64,000 nucleotides of DNA from Novosphingobium sp. ZN18A2 (GTDB lineage Bacteria > Pseudomonadota > Alphaproteobacteria > Sphingomonadales > Sphingomonadaceae): contig NZ_CP136651.1 of NCBI RefSeq assembly GCF_036784765.1, forward strand, positions 2,046,001 through 2,110,000, given 5' to 3'. This document shows, one piece after another, positions 36,986 through 45,465 of the stretch. The notes under the pieces were generated by a model. The model did not search any database. It was given only the letters and a program-made list of their open reading frames with translations, and had not been told where the DNA came from. The position numbers were made by a program, and so were the translations under genes. Positions within the stretch are counted from its first letter, which is position 1, and every line of letters starts with the position of its first letter.

Positions 36986-37846
36986 ATGAACATCAAGTCC
37001 CTGCTCAAGTCATCTGCCCTTGCCGCGGCTGCAGGGGCGATGGTCATGATAGCCGTCCCGGCCGAGGCTGCGCCGGACCGCGCGCGCAATGTCTCGCGCG
37101 AAGAAGGCAATCGTCACGGCAACTTCCGGGCGCACCAGTCGCGTTCGCAGAATGTCCAGCGCCAGCAATCGCGACGCGGGAACGATCGCCGCGCCGAAGC
37201 GCGCCAGCAGCGCCAAAGCTATCGCAACCAGGCGCGCCAGGCGCAGCGCCGGCAGAGCCGCAACTGGGGCGACGCCAGGGCGAACGCGATCCAGCGCCAG
37301 CGGACGCAGAACGTGCAACGCCGGAACTGGTCGGGGCGGACCGAAAACCGCAACCAGGGCAACTGGCGACAATACCAGCGCAATCGCACCTATGCGGACC
37401 AGAACCGCAATCGCAGCTATACCGACCGCCACCGGACGGAGCGCCGCGATTACCGGAACAATCGGCGCGATCACCGCGCGGACCGGCGCGATTACCGGAA
37501 CGACCACCGGTATGCCTATCGCAACAACAACTATCGTCGCTGGAATCACGACTGGCGGAATGATCGCCGCTATAACTGGAGCCATTATCGCCGGTCCCAC
37601 CGCAACGTCTATCGCGTCGGCCGGTATTACGCGCCCTACTCGGGTTACAGCTACAGCCGCATCGGCATCGGATTTTTCCTGAACTCGATGTTCTATGGCC
37701 AGAACTACTGGATCGGCGATCCGGGATATTATCGCCTGCCGCCGGTCTATGGCCCCTATCGCTGGGTGCGCTATTACGACGACGTGCTGCTGGTGAACAT
37801 CTACAGCGGCGAAGTGGTGGACGTGATCTACGACTTCTTCTGGTAA
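36986..37846 (+). CDS. RcnB-like secreted protein with an Arg/Asn/Tyr-rich disordered region
   Basis: 286 residues. A Sec signal ends near AEAAPD at residue 29. Residues 30-210 are dominated by Arg, Asn, Gln, Asp and Tyr in loose repeats such as RRDYRNNRRDHRADRR. The C-terminal 60 residues (YYRLPPVYGPYRWVRYYDDVLLVNIYSGEVVDVIYDFFW in part) match the RcnB domain, named after an E. coli periplasmic nickel/cobalt homeostasis protein. The ATG at 36986 follows a GAGAGCGAG purine stretch. A terminator follows directly. Confidence 0.82.
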   Translation: MNIKSLLKSSALAAAAGAMVMIAVPAEAAPDRARNVSREEGNRHGNFRAHQSRSQNVQRQQSRRGNDRRAEARQQRQSYRNQARQAQRRQSRNWGDARANAIQRQRTQNVQRRNWSGRTENRNQGNWRQYQRNRTYADQNRNRSYTDRHRTERRDYRNNRRDHRADRRDYRNDHRYAYRNNNYRRWNHDWRNDRRYNWSHYRRSHRNVYRVGRYYAPYSGYSYSRIGIGFFLNSMFYGQNYWIGDPGYYRLPPVYGPYRWVRYYDDVLLVNIYSGEVVDVIYDFFW

Positions 37847-37866
37847 GAGCTTCCAGATCGAAGACT

Positions 37867-38430
37867 TCAGGAGCCCCCGCCCGTAACGGCGGGGGTTTTC
37901 CGTGGCGCCCCGCCGCTGCGCGCCGCTGCCAGCAATCGCCTTGCGCGCATGAACATCTCGATCCGTTGCAGCGTGAACATGCCCATCGCGAACGCGATCA
38001 ACACGTCGGTCAGCAGCATCGTCGCCGCGTGCGACATCGGGCCACCCGATTCCAGGTACATCTTCGATCCCGTGCGGATCACGACCAGAACCAGCAGCAG
38101 CCCGAGCGCGGCGGGAGATTGCGCATGGTCAAGCGCGTGCGTTACCGGATCGACCGAGATGTGCATGGTCTTGCCGCGCAACCATCCGGCAACGGCCCCT
38201 GCGGCAAGGGCCATTGCGATCCACAACCAGCCCGCCCCTTGCGGCGGCATGGTTATCAACATGGTCGCCATGAAGGCGCCGTAGATCGCCGGGAGAATCC
38301 AAAGCCGTTCAAGCCGCAGCGGGCGCGTCTTTCCCATCCGCCTGAACCGGATGGCAAACACGATGGCGATCACCATGACGGGGATCAGGAACCCGATCAG
38401 CCCGTGCGAAGCCGCCCCCTGTTGTGGCAT
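37867..38430 (-). CDS. CcdC/DUF1453-like inner-membrane protein
   Basis: 187 residues with about five hydrophobic helices (10-28, 44-62, 68-84, 108-124, 134-154). The pattern RLERLWILPAIYGAF, a GAVAGWLRGK loop and HISVDPVTHALD resembles the DUF1453/CcdC-like family, whose function is unclear. The last codons overlap the terminator hairpin of the converging RcnB-like gene. Confidence 0.6.
   Translation of the reverse strand: MPQQGAASHGLIGFLIPVMVIAIVFAIRFRRMGKTRPLRLERLWILPAIYGAFMATMLITMPPQGAGWLWIAMALAAGAVAGWLRGKTMHISVDPVTHALDHAQSPAALGLLLVLVVIRTGSKMYLESGGPMSHAATMLLTDVLIAFAMGMFTLQRIEMFMRARRLLAAARSGGAPRKTPAVTGGGS
37874..37899 (+). terminator. Rho-independent terminator of the RcnB-like gene
   Basis: CCCCCGCC (37874-37881), loop CGTAAC, GGCGGGGG (37888-37895), then TTTT. 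It lies 28 bases past the RcnB-like stop and overlaps the 3' end of the convergent membrane-protein gene. Confidence 0.85.
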
Positions 38431-38466
38431 CGAACTCTCCCCTTCCCGGCCTTGCTTGCCCTCTGA

Positions 38467-40035
38467 CTATTCGCGATCGCCGCGCCAGGCCAGCCTGGGC
38501 TTGCGGGCAGCCTGCGTTTCGTCAAGCCTCCGGCGCGGTGCCAACACAGGCGCGGCCTTCAGCGCTTCGTCACCGGCCCGCGCGCGTTCCGCAAGGCTGC
38601 GCAGCGCGCCGATGAACTGGTCCAGCCCCGCCCGGCTTTCGGTTTCGGTCGGCTCTACCAGCATCGCCCCGTGCACCACCAAGGGGAAATAGACCGTCAT
38701 CGGATGGAATCCCTCGTCGATCAGGCCCTTGGCGATGTCCAGCGTGGAAAAGCCCTGCGCCAGTCCGTCGTCGCTGAACAGCGCCTCGTGCATGCATGGG
38801 CCGCTGCTCCCGTATGGCGCGTCGAGCACGCCTTCCAGGCTGCGCAGCACATAGTTGGCGTTTAGCACCGCGTCCTCCGCAACCTGCCGCAAGCCGTCCG
38901 CCCCGTGGCTGAGGATATAGGCGAGCGCGCGCGTGAACATGCCCATCTGCCCGTGGAAAGCGGCCATGCGCCCGAAGGCATGGGCGTGTCCCATCGCCTT
39001 CGCATCCTCTTCCTCCACAAGATGCACCACGCCGTCGGCACCCTTCGCCGTGAACGGCAGCGGGCCATAGGGGGAAAGCGCTTCCGACAGGACAACCGGC
39101 CCGGACCCCGGCCCGCCGCCGCCGTGCGGCGTGGAAAAGGTCTTGTGCAGGTTGATGTGCATGGCATCGACGCCAAGATCGCCCGGCCTCACCTTGCCCA
39201 CAATCGCGTTAAAATTGGCTCCGTCGCAATAGACGAAGCCGCCCGCTGCGTGAACCGCATCGGCAATGCGTTTCAGGTCGCGTTCGAACAGCCCGCAGGT
39301 ATTGGGATTGGTGATCATCACCGCCGCTACATCGGGGCCAAGCCGCGCTTCCAGCGCCGCCACGTCCACGCGGCCATCCGCGGTGCCGGGGATGCTTTCA
39401 ACGCGGTAGCCCGCAAAAGCTGCGGTCGCCGGGTTCGTGCCGTGCGCACTTTCGGGCACGAGCACGACTTCGCGCGCGTCGCCGCGCGCCTCAAGCGCGG
39501 CCCGAATGCACAACAGGCCGCACAATTCGCCGTGCGCGCCTGCCTTGGGCGCCATCGCCACGCCGTGCATGCCGGTAAGGTCGATCAGCCAGCCGGCAAG
39601 CTGGTTGATGACATCCAGCGCACCGCGAACGGTATCCTGCGGTTGCAGCGGATGAACGTCCGCAAAGCCGGGCATCCGCGCCACGCGCTCGTCAAGCCGC
39701 GGGTTGTGCTTCATGGTGCATGACCCCAGCGGAAAGATGCCCAGGTCGATCGCATAGTTCTGGCGCGATAGCCGCGTGTAATGGCGCACCGTTTCCGGTT
39801 CGGAGAGGCCGGGCACCGCAACCGGCGCGCCGCGCAGGTGCTTTTCCAACCCCGCCATCGGTTCGCCGGGATCGTCGTCGAAATCGACGCCGCAGCCGTC
39901 CATGCGGCCCAGTTCGAAGATCAGCGGTTCTTCCAGCTGAAGGCCGCGGTTGCCGGTAAAGGTTTCGCCCGGCGCATCGCCGCCGGGTTCGCCGCCCATT
40001 TTGGGGCGCCAGCCAGAGGGGTTCATGTCGTTCAT
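38467..40035 (-). CDS. gcvPB: Glycine dehydrogenase (decarboxylating) subunit 2
   Basis: 522-residue C-terminal half of the split P-protein of the glycine cleavage system. PLP attaches to Lys298 in HINLHKTF, followed by STPHGGGGPGSG; ESAHGTNPATA and YCDGANFNAIVG complete the cofactor pocket. With subunit 1 it decarboxylates glycine and passes the aminomethyl group to the lipoyl arm of GcvH. Its start overlaps the gcvPA stop by four bases. The C-terminal 25 residues are basic and longer than usual. Confidence 0.95.
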   Translation of the reverse strand: MNDMNPSGWRPKMGGEPGGDAPGETFTGNRGLQLEEPLIFELGRMDGCGVDFDDDPGEPMAGLEKHLRGAPVAVPGLSEPETVRHYTRLSRQNYAIDLGIFPLGSCTMKHNPRLDERVARMPGFADVHPLQPQDTVRGALDVINQLAGWLIDLTGMHGVAMAPKAGAHGELCGLLCIRAALEARGDAREVVLVPESAHGTNPATAAFAGYRVESIPGTADGRVDVAALEARLGPDVAAVMITNPNTCGLFERDLKRIADAVHAAGGFVYCDGANFNAIVGKVRPGDLGVDAMHINLHKTFSTPHGGGGPGSGPVVLSEALSPYGPLPFTAKGADGVVHLVEEEDAKAMGHAHAFGRMAAFHGQMGMFTRALAYILSHGADGLRQVAEDAVLNANYVLRSLEGVLDAPYGSSGPCMHEALFSDDGLAQGFSTLDIAKGLIDEGFHPMTVYFPLVVHGAMLVEPTETESRAGLDQFIGALRSLAERARAGDEALKAAPVLAPRRRLDETQAARKPRLAWRGDRE

Positions 40036-41390
40036 GCCAGCACCTCCTCAAGCGCGGTTGCCAGCGCCTCGATATCCTCCCGCGTGGTGCATTCGCTCGT
40101 CGCGACGAGCAGGCCGTGCGACAGCCCCGCCTCGTCCGGATAGAGCCTGCCCAGCGCGACCCCGCCCAAAACCCCCCGTTCAGACAGTGTGCGCACCACG
40201 GGCCGCGCATCGACGGGAAGCAGAACGGTGAATTCGTTCACCCAGGCATCGTTCAGGATCGACACGCCGGGAATGGCCGAAAGCCGCGCGGCGGCCTGCC
40301 GCGCACGGTCATGGCCAAGCCGCGCCATGCGGGACAGGCCCTCACCGCCCAGCAAGGTCAGGTGAATGCTGAAAGCAAGCGCACAAAGCCCCGCGTTCGT
40401 GCAGATGTTGCTTGTCGCCTTTTCGCGCCGGATATGCTGTTCGCGCGTCGAAAGCGTCAGCACGTATCCGCGCTTGCCCGCCGCATCGACCGTTTCTCCG
40501 CAAAGGCGGCCCGGCATCTGCCGCACGAATTTCTCGCGGCAGCCGAACAGGCCCAGGTATGGCCCGCCGAACTGCAGACCGACGCCAAGCGCCTGCCCCT
40601 CACCCACCACGATGTCCGCGCCAAGCGCACCCGGACTTTCGACAAGGCCAAGCGCGACCGGCTCGGTAACCACCGCGATCAGCAGCGCGCCCTTGTCGTG
40701 CGCGGCTTCCGCTATCGCGGCAAGATCGGGCAGGCGGCCAAGCACGTCGGGATATTGCACCACCACGCATGACGTCTGGTCGGAGATCCCGCCGATAATG
40801 GCTGCATCGTCCGGCACGGCCGACAGGTCTGGCGCGGTGTGGCGCACCGCGTCTCCGGTAAAGCGCGCCATCGTCCGCACCGTTTCGGCATAGTGCGGAT
40901 GCACCCCGGATGAGAGCAATGCGCCCTTGCGCCGCGTGATCCGGCCCGCCATCGCCACCGCTTCCCAGCACGCGGTTGATCCGTCGTACATCGATGCGTT
41001 GGCGATATCGGTCCCGAACAGCCGCGCAACCTGCGTCTGGAATTCGAACAGCACCTGCAGCGTGCCTTGCGCGATTTCAGGCTGGTATGGCGTGTAGGCG
41101 GTCAGGAATTCGCCGCGCTGGATCAGGTGATCGACGCTCGCCGGAATGTGGTGGCGATAGGAACCCGCCCCCAGGAAGAACGGGACGGAGCCTGCCGAAA
41201 GGTTCCTGGCCGAAAGCGCGGCCATGTGCCGTTCCACCGCCATTTCGCTGGCATGGTTCGGCAGGCCTTCGATCGGGCCGGGCTGAAGGAACTCTGCCGG
41301 CACGTCGGCAAACAGCGCGTCGATATTGGTCGCGCCCACGACGCCGAGCATTTCCGCGCGGTCCGCATCGTTGAGAGGAAGGTAGCGCAT
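40032..41390 (-). CDS. gcvPA: Glycine dehydrogenase (decarboxylating) subunit 1
   Basis: 452-residue N-terminal half of the two-subunit P-protein. Typical segments are FLGAGSYRHHIPASVDHLIQRGEFLTAYTPYQPEIAQGTLQ, MYDGSTACWEA, and GQALGVGLQFGGPYLG with GRLCGETVDAAGKRGYVLTLSTREQHIRREKATSNICTN (given here only as landmarks in part). It forms the heterodimer with GcvPB. It begins five bases after gcvH ends, in a gcvT-gcvH-gcvPA-gcvPB operon. Confidence 0.95.
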   Translation of the reverse strand: MRYLPLNDADRAEMLGVVGATNIDALFADVPAEFLQPGPIEGLPNHASEMAVERHMAALSARNLSAGSVPFFLGAGSYRHHIPASVDHLIQRGEFLTAYTPYQPEIAQGTLQVLFEFQTQVARLFGTDIANASMYDGSTACWEAVAMAGRITRRKGALLSSGVHPHYAETVRTMARFTGDAVRHTAPDLSAVPDDAAIIGGISDQTSCVVVQYPDVLGRLPDLAAIAEAAHDKGALLIAVVTEPVALGLVESPGALGADIVVGEGQALGVGLQFGGPYLGLFGCREKFVRQMPGRLCGETVDAAGKRGYVLTLSTREQHIRREKATSNICTNAGLCALAFSIHLTLLGGEGLSRMARLGHDRARQAAARLSAIPGVSILNDAWVNEFTVLLPVDARPVVRTLSERGVLGGVALGRLYPDEAGLSHGLLVATSECTTREDIEALATALEEVLA

Positions 41391-41395
41391 GATCG

Positions 41396-41767
41396 TTACA
41401 GGCCTTCCACGTATTCCTTGTAGGCTGCCTCATCCATGAGGCTTTCCAGCTGCGCCGGATCGGACAGGGTCATGGACCACAGATAGCCGGCATTTTCGGC
41501 ATCGGTGTTGACCAGCTCCGGCTCTTCTTCCAGCGATCCGTTGCCTTCTACGATCGAACCGGAAACCGGCGCATAGACGTCGCTTGCCGCCTTGACCGAA
41601 TCGACCACGCAGCAACTGTCGCCCTGCTTCACGCTCGCCCCCGCCTCGGGCAGTTCGACGAACGTGATATCGCCCAGCTGGCCCTGCGCGTAATCGGTGA
41701 TCCCGACGCGGGCGGTTTCGCCCTCGACCGAAATCCACTCGTGCTCCTTGGTGAAATAAACGGCCAT
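41396..41767 (-). CDS. gcvH: Glycine cleavage system H protein
   Basis: 123-residue lipoyl carrier protein. The lipoylated Lys59 is in [10 protein letters not shown], and the N-terminal YFTKEHEWI and the C-terminal [12 protein letters not shown] are typical. It shuttles the methylamine intermediate between P, T and L proteins. Its ATG lies one base after the gcvT stop. Confidence 0.96.
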   Translation of the reverse strand: MAVYFTKEHEWISVEGETARVGITDYAQGQLGDITFVELPEAGASVKQGDSCCVVDSVKAASDVYAPVSGSIVEGNGSLEEEPELVNTDAENAGYLWSMTLSDPAQLESLMDEAAYKEYVEGL

Positions 41768-41768
41768 G

Positions 41769-42920
41769 TCAGGCTCCCTTGCGATGGTAACGGTGGGGGA
41801 CGAAGGGCAGCGCGACAACTTCTGCCGCAAGGCGCTTGCCCCGCATCTCGATTTCAAGTTTCGTGCCCGGCGCGGACAGCGCGGCATTCACGTAACCCAT
41901 GGCGATGGGTCGTTCGCACGTGGGTGAGAATCCGCCCGAGGTAACGCTGCCGACGATCTGTTCGCCGTTGAAGATGGTCGCCCCTTCGCGCGCGGCCATA
42001 CGGCCTTGCAGCGCCAGCCCAACGCGCAGCACCGAAGGTCCGTCCGCGATCAGCGACAGGATGCGGTCCGCGCCGGGAAAGCCGCCTTCGGCCCGCCGGC
42101 GCTTGCCGATGGCAAAGGCCAGTCCGGCGCTGACCGGATCGACCGTTTCGGAGAGATCGTGGCCGTAAAGCGGAAGCCCGGCCTCAAGCCGCAGCGAATC
42201 CCGCGCGCCAAGCCCGATGGGCTTCACTTCGGGTTGTTCGCACAGCAGGTCCGCGATCTGCGCGGCGGACGCGGCCGGCAGGGAAATCTCGAAACCATCC
42301 TCACCCGTGTATCCCGAACGGCTGATCGTCACCTCCGCATCGCCGATCCGGAACGTGCCGAAACGCATGAAGGTCAGCGCGGAAACCGGCTGGTCGCCGG
42401 TGGCCACGCGTTCGAGCGCGGTGCAGGCTTCCGGCCCCTGCAAGGCGAACAAGGCGCATTCGTCCAGATGGTTGAGCGTAACCTCGTCCGGCAGGAACTC
42501 ACGCAGATGGGCGATATCGTCCCACTTGGTCGCCCCGTTGACGACGAGGTACAGCCCGTCCGGCCAGCGCGACACCATCAGGTCGTCCAGAATACCGCCA
42601 TCCTCTGCCAGCAACAGCGAATAACGCTGCATTCCGGGCTTCAGGGTGGAAAGGTCGATAGGAAGCAGCGCCTCTACCGCCGGGTCCGCGCTGTTTCCCG
42701 GAACAAGCAGCTGCCCCATGTGGCTTACATCGAAAAGCCCCGCGTGCTGGCGCGTCCACTGGTGCTCGGCGATGATGCCTTCGTACTGCACCGGCATCCA
42801 GTATCCGGCGAATTCCACCATCCGCCCGCCGCGTTCGCGGTGCCACGCGTCAAGCGGCAGCATATCGGGTGCGGCGCCTGCCGGTTCCCCGTTTTCGTCT
42901 ATTTCGTATGTCTCGCTCAC
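41769..42920 (-). CDS. gcvT: Glycine cleavage system aminomethyltransferase (T protein)
   Basis: 383-residue tetrahydrofolate-dependent aminomethyltransferase. The N-terminal [38 protein letters not shown], the folate-site [12 protein letters not shown] and [20 protein letters not shown] identify it. Translation starts with GTG. It is the first gene of the operon and lies 35 bases downstream of the tandem glycine riboswitch. Confidence 0.95.
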   Translation of the reverse strand: MSETYEIDENGEPAGAAPDMLPLDAWHRERGGRMVEFAGYWMPVQYEGIIAEHQWTRQHAGLFDVSHMGQLLVPGNSADPAVEALLPIDLSTLKPGMQRYSLLLAEDGGILDDLMVSRWPDGLYLVVNGATKWDDIAHLREFLPDEVTLNHLDECALFALQGPEACTALERVATGDQPVSALTFMRFGTFRIGDAEVTISRSGYTGEDGFEISLPAASAAQIADLLCEQPEVKPIGLGARDSLRLEAGLPLYGHDLSETVDPVSAGLAFAIGKRRRAEGGFPGADRILSLIADGPSVLRVGLALQGRMAAREGATIFNGEQIVGSVTSGGFSPTCERPIAMGYVNAALSAPGTKLEIEMRGKRLAAEVVALPFVPHRYHRKGA

Positions 42921-42954
42921 AATTCAATCTTCCGCACAGTTGGCCACCTTTCGG

Positions 42955-43183
42955 TGCCCCCTCTGTCACGGAAGCCTGAGAGCTTCTCCCGCGCCGCGAG
43001 CGGCTGCGGACTTACCCCTTCGGCGGCCCCGCCATTGCGGCGGTAGCACTTTCCAGAGCGTCGCTATTGACCCGTGCGGTCCTGAAGCCTGAGAGATTCC
43101 GGGGCGGTTGCTCCTTCGGCGCCCCGCGATCCGATGGCTTCGTCGAAACGATGCGCCCGAATCGCGGAAACTCTCCCGCGCTG
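42955..43183 (-). ncRNA. Tandem glycine riboswitch
   Basis: Read on the minus strand, two aptamers follow one another. The first (about 43183 to 43078) has GCGCGGGAGAG, GGCGCCGAAGGAGCAA and GGAATCTCTCAGG; the second (about 43060 to 42958) has GCCGCCGAAGGGGTAAG, GCGGGAGAAGCTCTCAGG and GACAGAGGGGGC. The GCCGAAGG and CTCTCAGG blocks are the conserved glycine-aptamer core. It lies immediately upstream of gcvT and should switch the operon on when glycine is abundant. Confidence 0.95.
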
Positions 43184-43240
43184 GTCAGCGACTGCCCTTG
43201 TTTCGCAGCGCAGCATCATCGAGTCAATTGGATGCGCGGG

Positions 43241-43930
43241 TTATCCCCGGCGCGCGGCTTCGCGGATGGCGCGGCGCATCGCTTCGTGTTCGTGCATGAA
43301 ACGGCCACGCGCCCTGGCTCCGGCCAGCGCCAGGATCGCGTCCGCGACGGCCGAAGCCTTGATCGAACGGTATTTCGACCACCCGCCGCGCAGGAAGGGA
43401 TCGACCAATGGCGCGGCAAGCATTCCGATCCGCTCCCCAACGCGCAGCGGCCCCTCCCGCCGCCCGCGCAGCAATCCCGGCCGCAGGATATCGAGCCGGT
43501 CGAACCGCATCTTGCCCAGCGCCTCTTCGGTTTCGCCCTTCACGCTGAGATAGAAATTGCGGCTGGCGGCCCTTGCCCCCACCGACGACACGGCGATCAA
43601 TTGCCGGGCACCGGCATCCTTCGCCGCCTTTGCACAAGCGAGCACAAGATCGCGGTCAACCGCCCTGAACGCGTCCTTGTCTCCGCCTTCCGCGCGGATA
43701 GTCGTTCCCAGCGCGATAACCGCGACATCGGGCCGCGAGGCCGCGATGGCATCCTCCCAGTGCGAAGGGTCGGCCAGAAGCAACTCCATCCGCGCGCCTT
43801 CGGGCAGGCGCACTTCGCGGCGGGCGACCGCCGTCAGCCGGATCTCAGGCCGCCCGACAGACCGCTGCATGACCTGCCGTCCGATCATCCCGGTCGCCCC
43901 CAGAAGGACAACGCGCCGCACGTCAGACAT
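43241..43930 (-). CDS. NAD(P)H-binding Rossmann protein (atypical SDR)
   Basis: 229 residues. The nucleotide-binding motif VVLLGATGMIGRQV lies at 8-21, with VIALGTT and LIAVSSVGA (catalytic-like Ser) and YLSVKGETEEAL (Tyr-x3-Lys) later, and a LDILRPGLLRGRREG motif. This is the HTATIP2/YwnB-like group of atypical short-chain dehydrogenases; substrate unknown. Its ATG overlaps the dgt stop by eight bases. Confidence 0.8.
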   Translation of the reverse strand: MSDVRRVVLLGATGMIGRQVMQRSVGRPEIRLTAVARREVRLPEGARMELLLADPSHWEDAIAASRPDVAVIALGTTIRAEGGDKDAFRAVDRDLVLACAKAAKDAGARQLIAVSSVGARAASRNFYLSVKGETEEALGKMRFDRLDILRPGLLRGRREGPLRVGERIGMLAAPLVDPFLRGGWSKYRSIKASAVADAILALAGARARGRFMHEHEAMRRAIREAARRG

Positions 43931-45125
43931 TGCGCAATCCTTCGGGGCTTTTGCCGTAAAGCCGGGCATAGCTGTCTATCGCATAGCGATCGGTCATCCC
44001 GGCGATGAAATCCGCGATATGACGGCTGCGTGCCGGTTCGCCTGTCGGAAGCGATTCCTGCCAGCTTTCGGGCAAGGCCGAGGGATCGGCGGCATAGCCA
44101 TCGAACAGGTGGGCCACGACGTGACGCGCGCGCTCCGCCGTCGCCAGCTGTTCGGGATGGTAATAGAGCCGGTCATACATGAACCGCTTCAGCGCGCGTT
44201 CCTCGGCTTCCATTGCGGGTGAGAACGCACAGAGCGCGGTCGGCGCGGCGCGCACTTGCGCGATGGTGCGGACATCGCCGTTCAGGATGCGTGCGCGCGT
44301 TTCCCCGATCACGTCGTTCACCATGCGCCCGATCTGCCCGCGCACCAGTTCGCGCAGCAACCGGTCGCGCGGCGCACGCGGGTGGCGGCGTTCGATCTCG
44401 CGCCACTGGGCGGAAACCGCATCGAGCGTCAGCAGGTCGTCAAGATCAAGGAAACCGGCGCGCAGGCCATCGTCTATATCGTGGTTGTCATAGGCGATAT
44501 CGTCCGCGATGGCGGCCACTTGCGCTTCCAGAGACGAACGTTCGCGCAAATCGAGCGGGAAGGCGGCGTCCAGTTCGGCCAGCGCCCAAGACGGTTCGAA
44601 CACCGGGCCGTTGTGCTTGGCAAGACCTTCCAGCACTTCCCACGAAAGGTTCAGCCCTTCGTGCTCGCAATAGGGGCTTTCCATGCGCATCAGCACGCGC
44701 AGCGTGTTGGCGTTGTGATCGAAGCCGCCCGCATCGGCCAGCGCCCGTTCCAGCGCGTCCTCTCCGGCGTGGCCGAAGGGGGGATGGCCAATGTCGTGCG
44801 CAAGGCACAGCGCCTCTGTCAGGTCCTCGTCCAGCCCCAGCGTGCGGGCGATAACGCGGCCGATCTGCGCGACTTCAAGACTGTGCGTCAGGCGAACGCG
44901 GTAATGGTCCCCGTCGGGCGCGATGAACACCTGCGTCTTGTGGCGCAGCCGGCGGAACGCGATCGAATGGACGATGCGGTCGCGGTCACGCTGAAAGGCG
45001 CTGCGCGGACCGCGCGCAGACGATTGTTCAAGCGCAAACTCCCGTCCACGGGTCTGTTCGGGATCGCAGGCAAAGCTGACTAGGGTCAAGCGGTCCGGCC
45101 CCTTCCGGGCAATTCGAGCGTTCAT
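43923..45125 (-). CDS. dgt: Deoxyguanosinetriphosphate triphosphohydrolase-like protein
   Basis: 400-residue HD-domain dNTPase that cleaves dNTPs to nucleosides and triphosphate. The HD site is spread over RLTHSLEVAQIGR, LAHDIGHPPFGHAGE and DDIAYDNHDIDDG. The RIVHSIAFRRLRHKTQVF segment is typical of the family. ATG at 45125 is chosen because it begins MNARIARKGP; upstream frame is less protein-like. The MITE-like element ends 71 bases upstream of the start, so the dgt promoter is either in that gap or in the element. Confidence 0.9.
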   Translation of the reverse strand: MNARIARKGPDRLTLVSFACDPEQTRGREFALEQSSARGPRSAFQRDRDRIVHSIAFRRLRHKTQVFIAPDGDHYRVRLTHSLEVAQIGRVIARTLGLDEDLTEALCLAHDIGHPPFGHAGEDALERALADAGGFDHNANTLRVLMRMESPYCEHEGLNLSWEVLEGLAKHNGPVFEPSWALAELDAAFPLDLRERSSLEAQVAAIADDIAYDNHDIDDGLRAGFLDLDDLLTLDAVSAQWREIERRHPRAPRDRLLRELVRGQIGRMVNDVIGETRARILNGDVRTIAQVRAAPTALCAFSPAMEAEERALKRFMYDRLYYHPEQLATAERARHVVAHLFDGYAADPSALPESWQESLPTGEPARSRHIADFIAGMTDRYAIDSYARLYGKSPEGLRNV

Positions 45126-45196
45126 TCGCGAAGGTTGGGAAAGGGGCGCAACTAACCCTTGTGCCCGCGCGCGTCCAGCCACCCGGGGTCAAAGCC

Positions 45197-45465
45197 TAGG
45201 GTCAGAACCTATTAATTGCACCTTCGGGGTTTGAGGCAAAATGGCTTGGCGCAAGGCGGATAGGCGCAGGAATAGTGGTTCTATTTCAAGACTATCCAAC
45301 GCAGCGCCGGGCCATTTTGGTCAAATCCCTGTGGGACGCCGGAATGGCTTCCATCTCGAACCGAATGGCGCTTGCAAAGGCAACCAGCCTTCGCGGCGCG
45401 CCTTTCGGCCCGATATGTTCGCCATTCCGGCGCCTCGAAGGTGCAATTAATAGGTCCTGACCCTA
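45197..45465. mobile_element. MITE-like element with 33-bp terminal inverted repeats
   Basis: A 269-bp element bounded by TAGGGTCAG(A/G)ACCTATTAATTGCACCTTCG(G/A)GG at 45197-45229 and its complement at 45433-45465, with two mismatches. TA occurs at both outer ends, which would fit a TA target duplication as made by Tc1/mariner-IS630-type transposases, though this could also be part of the repeat. The interior contains further short inverted repeats and no convincing gene; frames of 60-70 codons exist but show no family features. A RAYT/REP-type element is the alternative. Confidence 0.72.

Noticed and set aside
45241..45460. Small frames inside the MITE-like element as genes
   Set aside because: Both frames run into the terminal repeat and have no ribosome site or recognisable domain; they look like by-products of the element.
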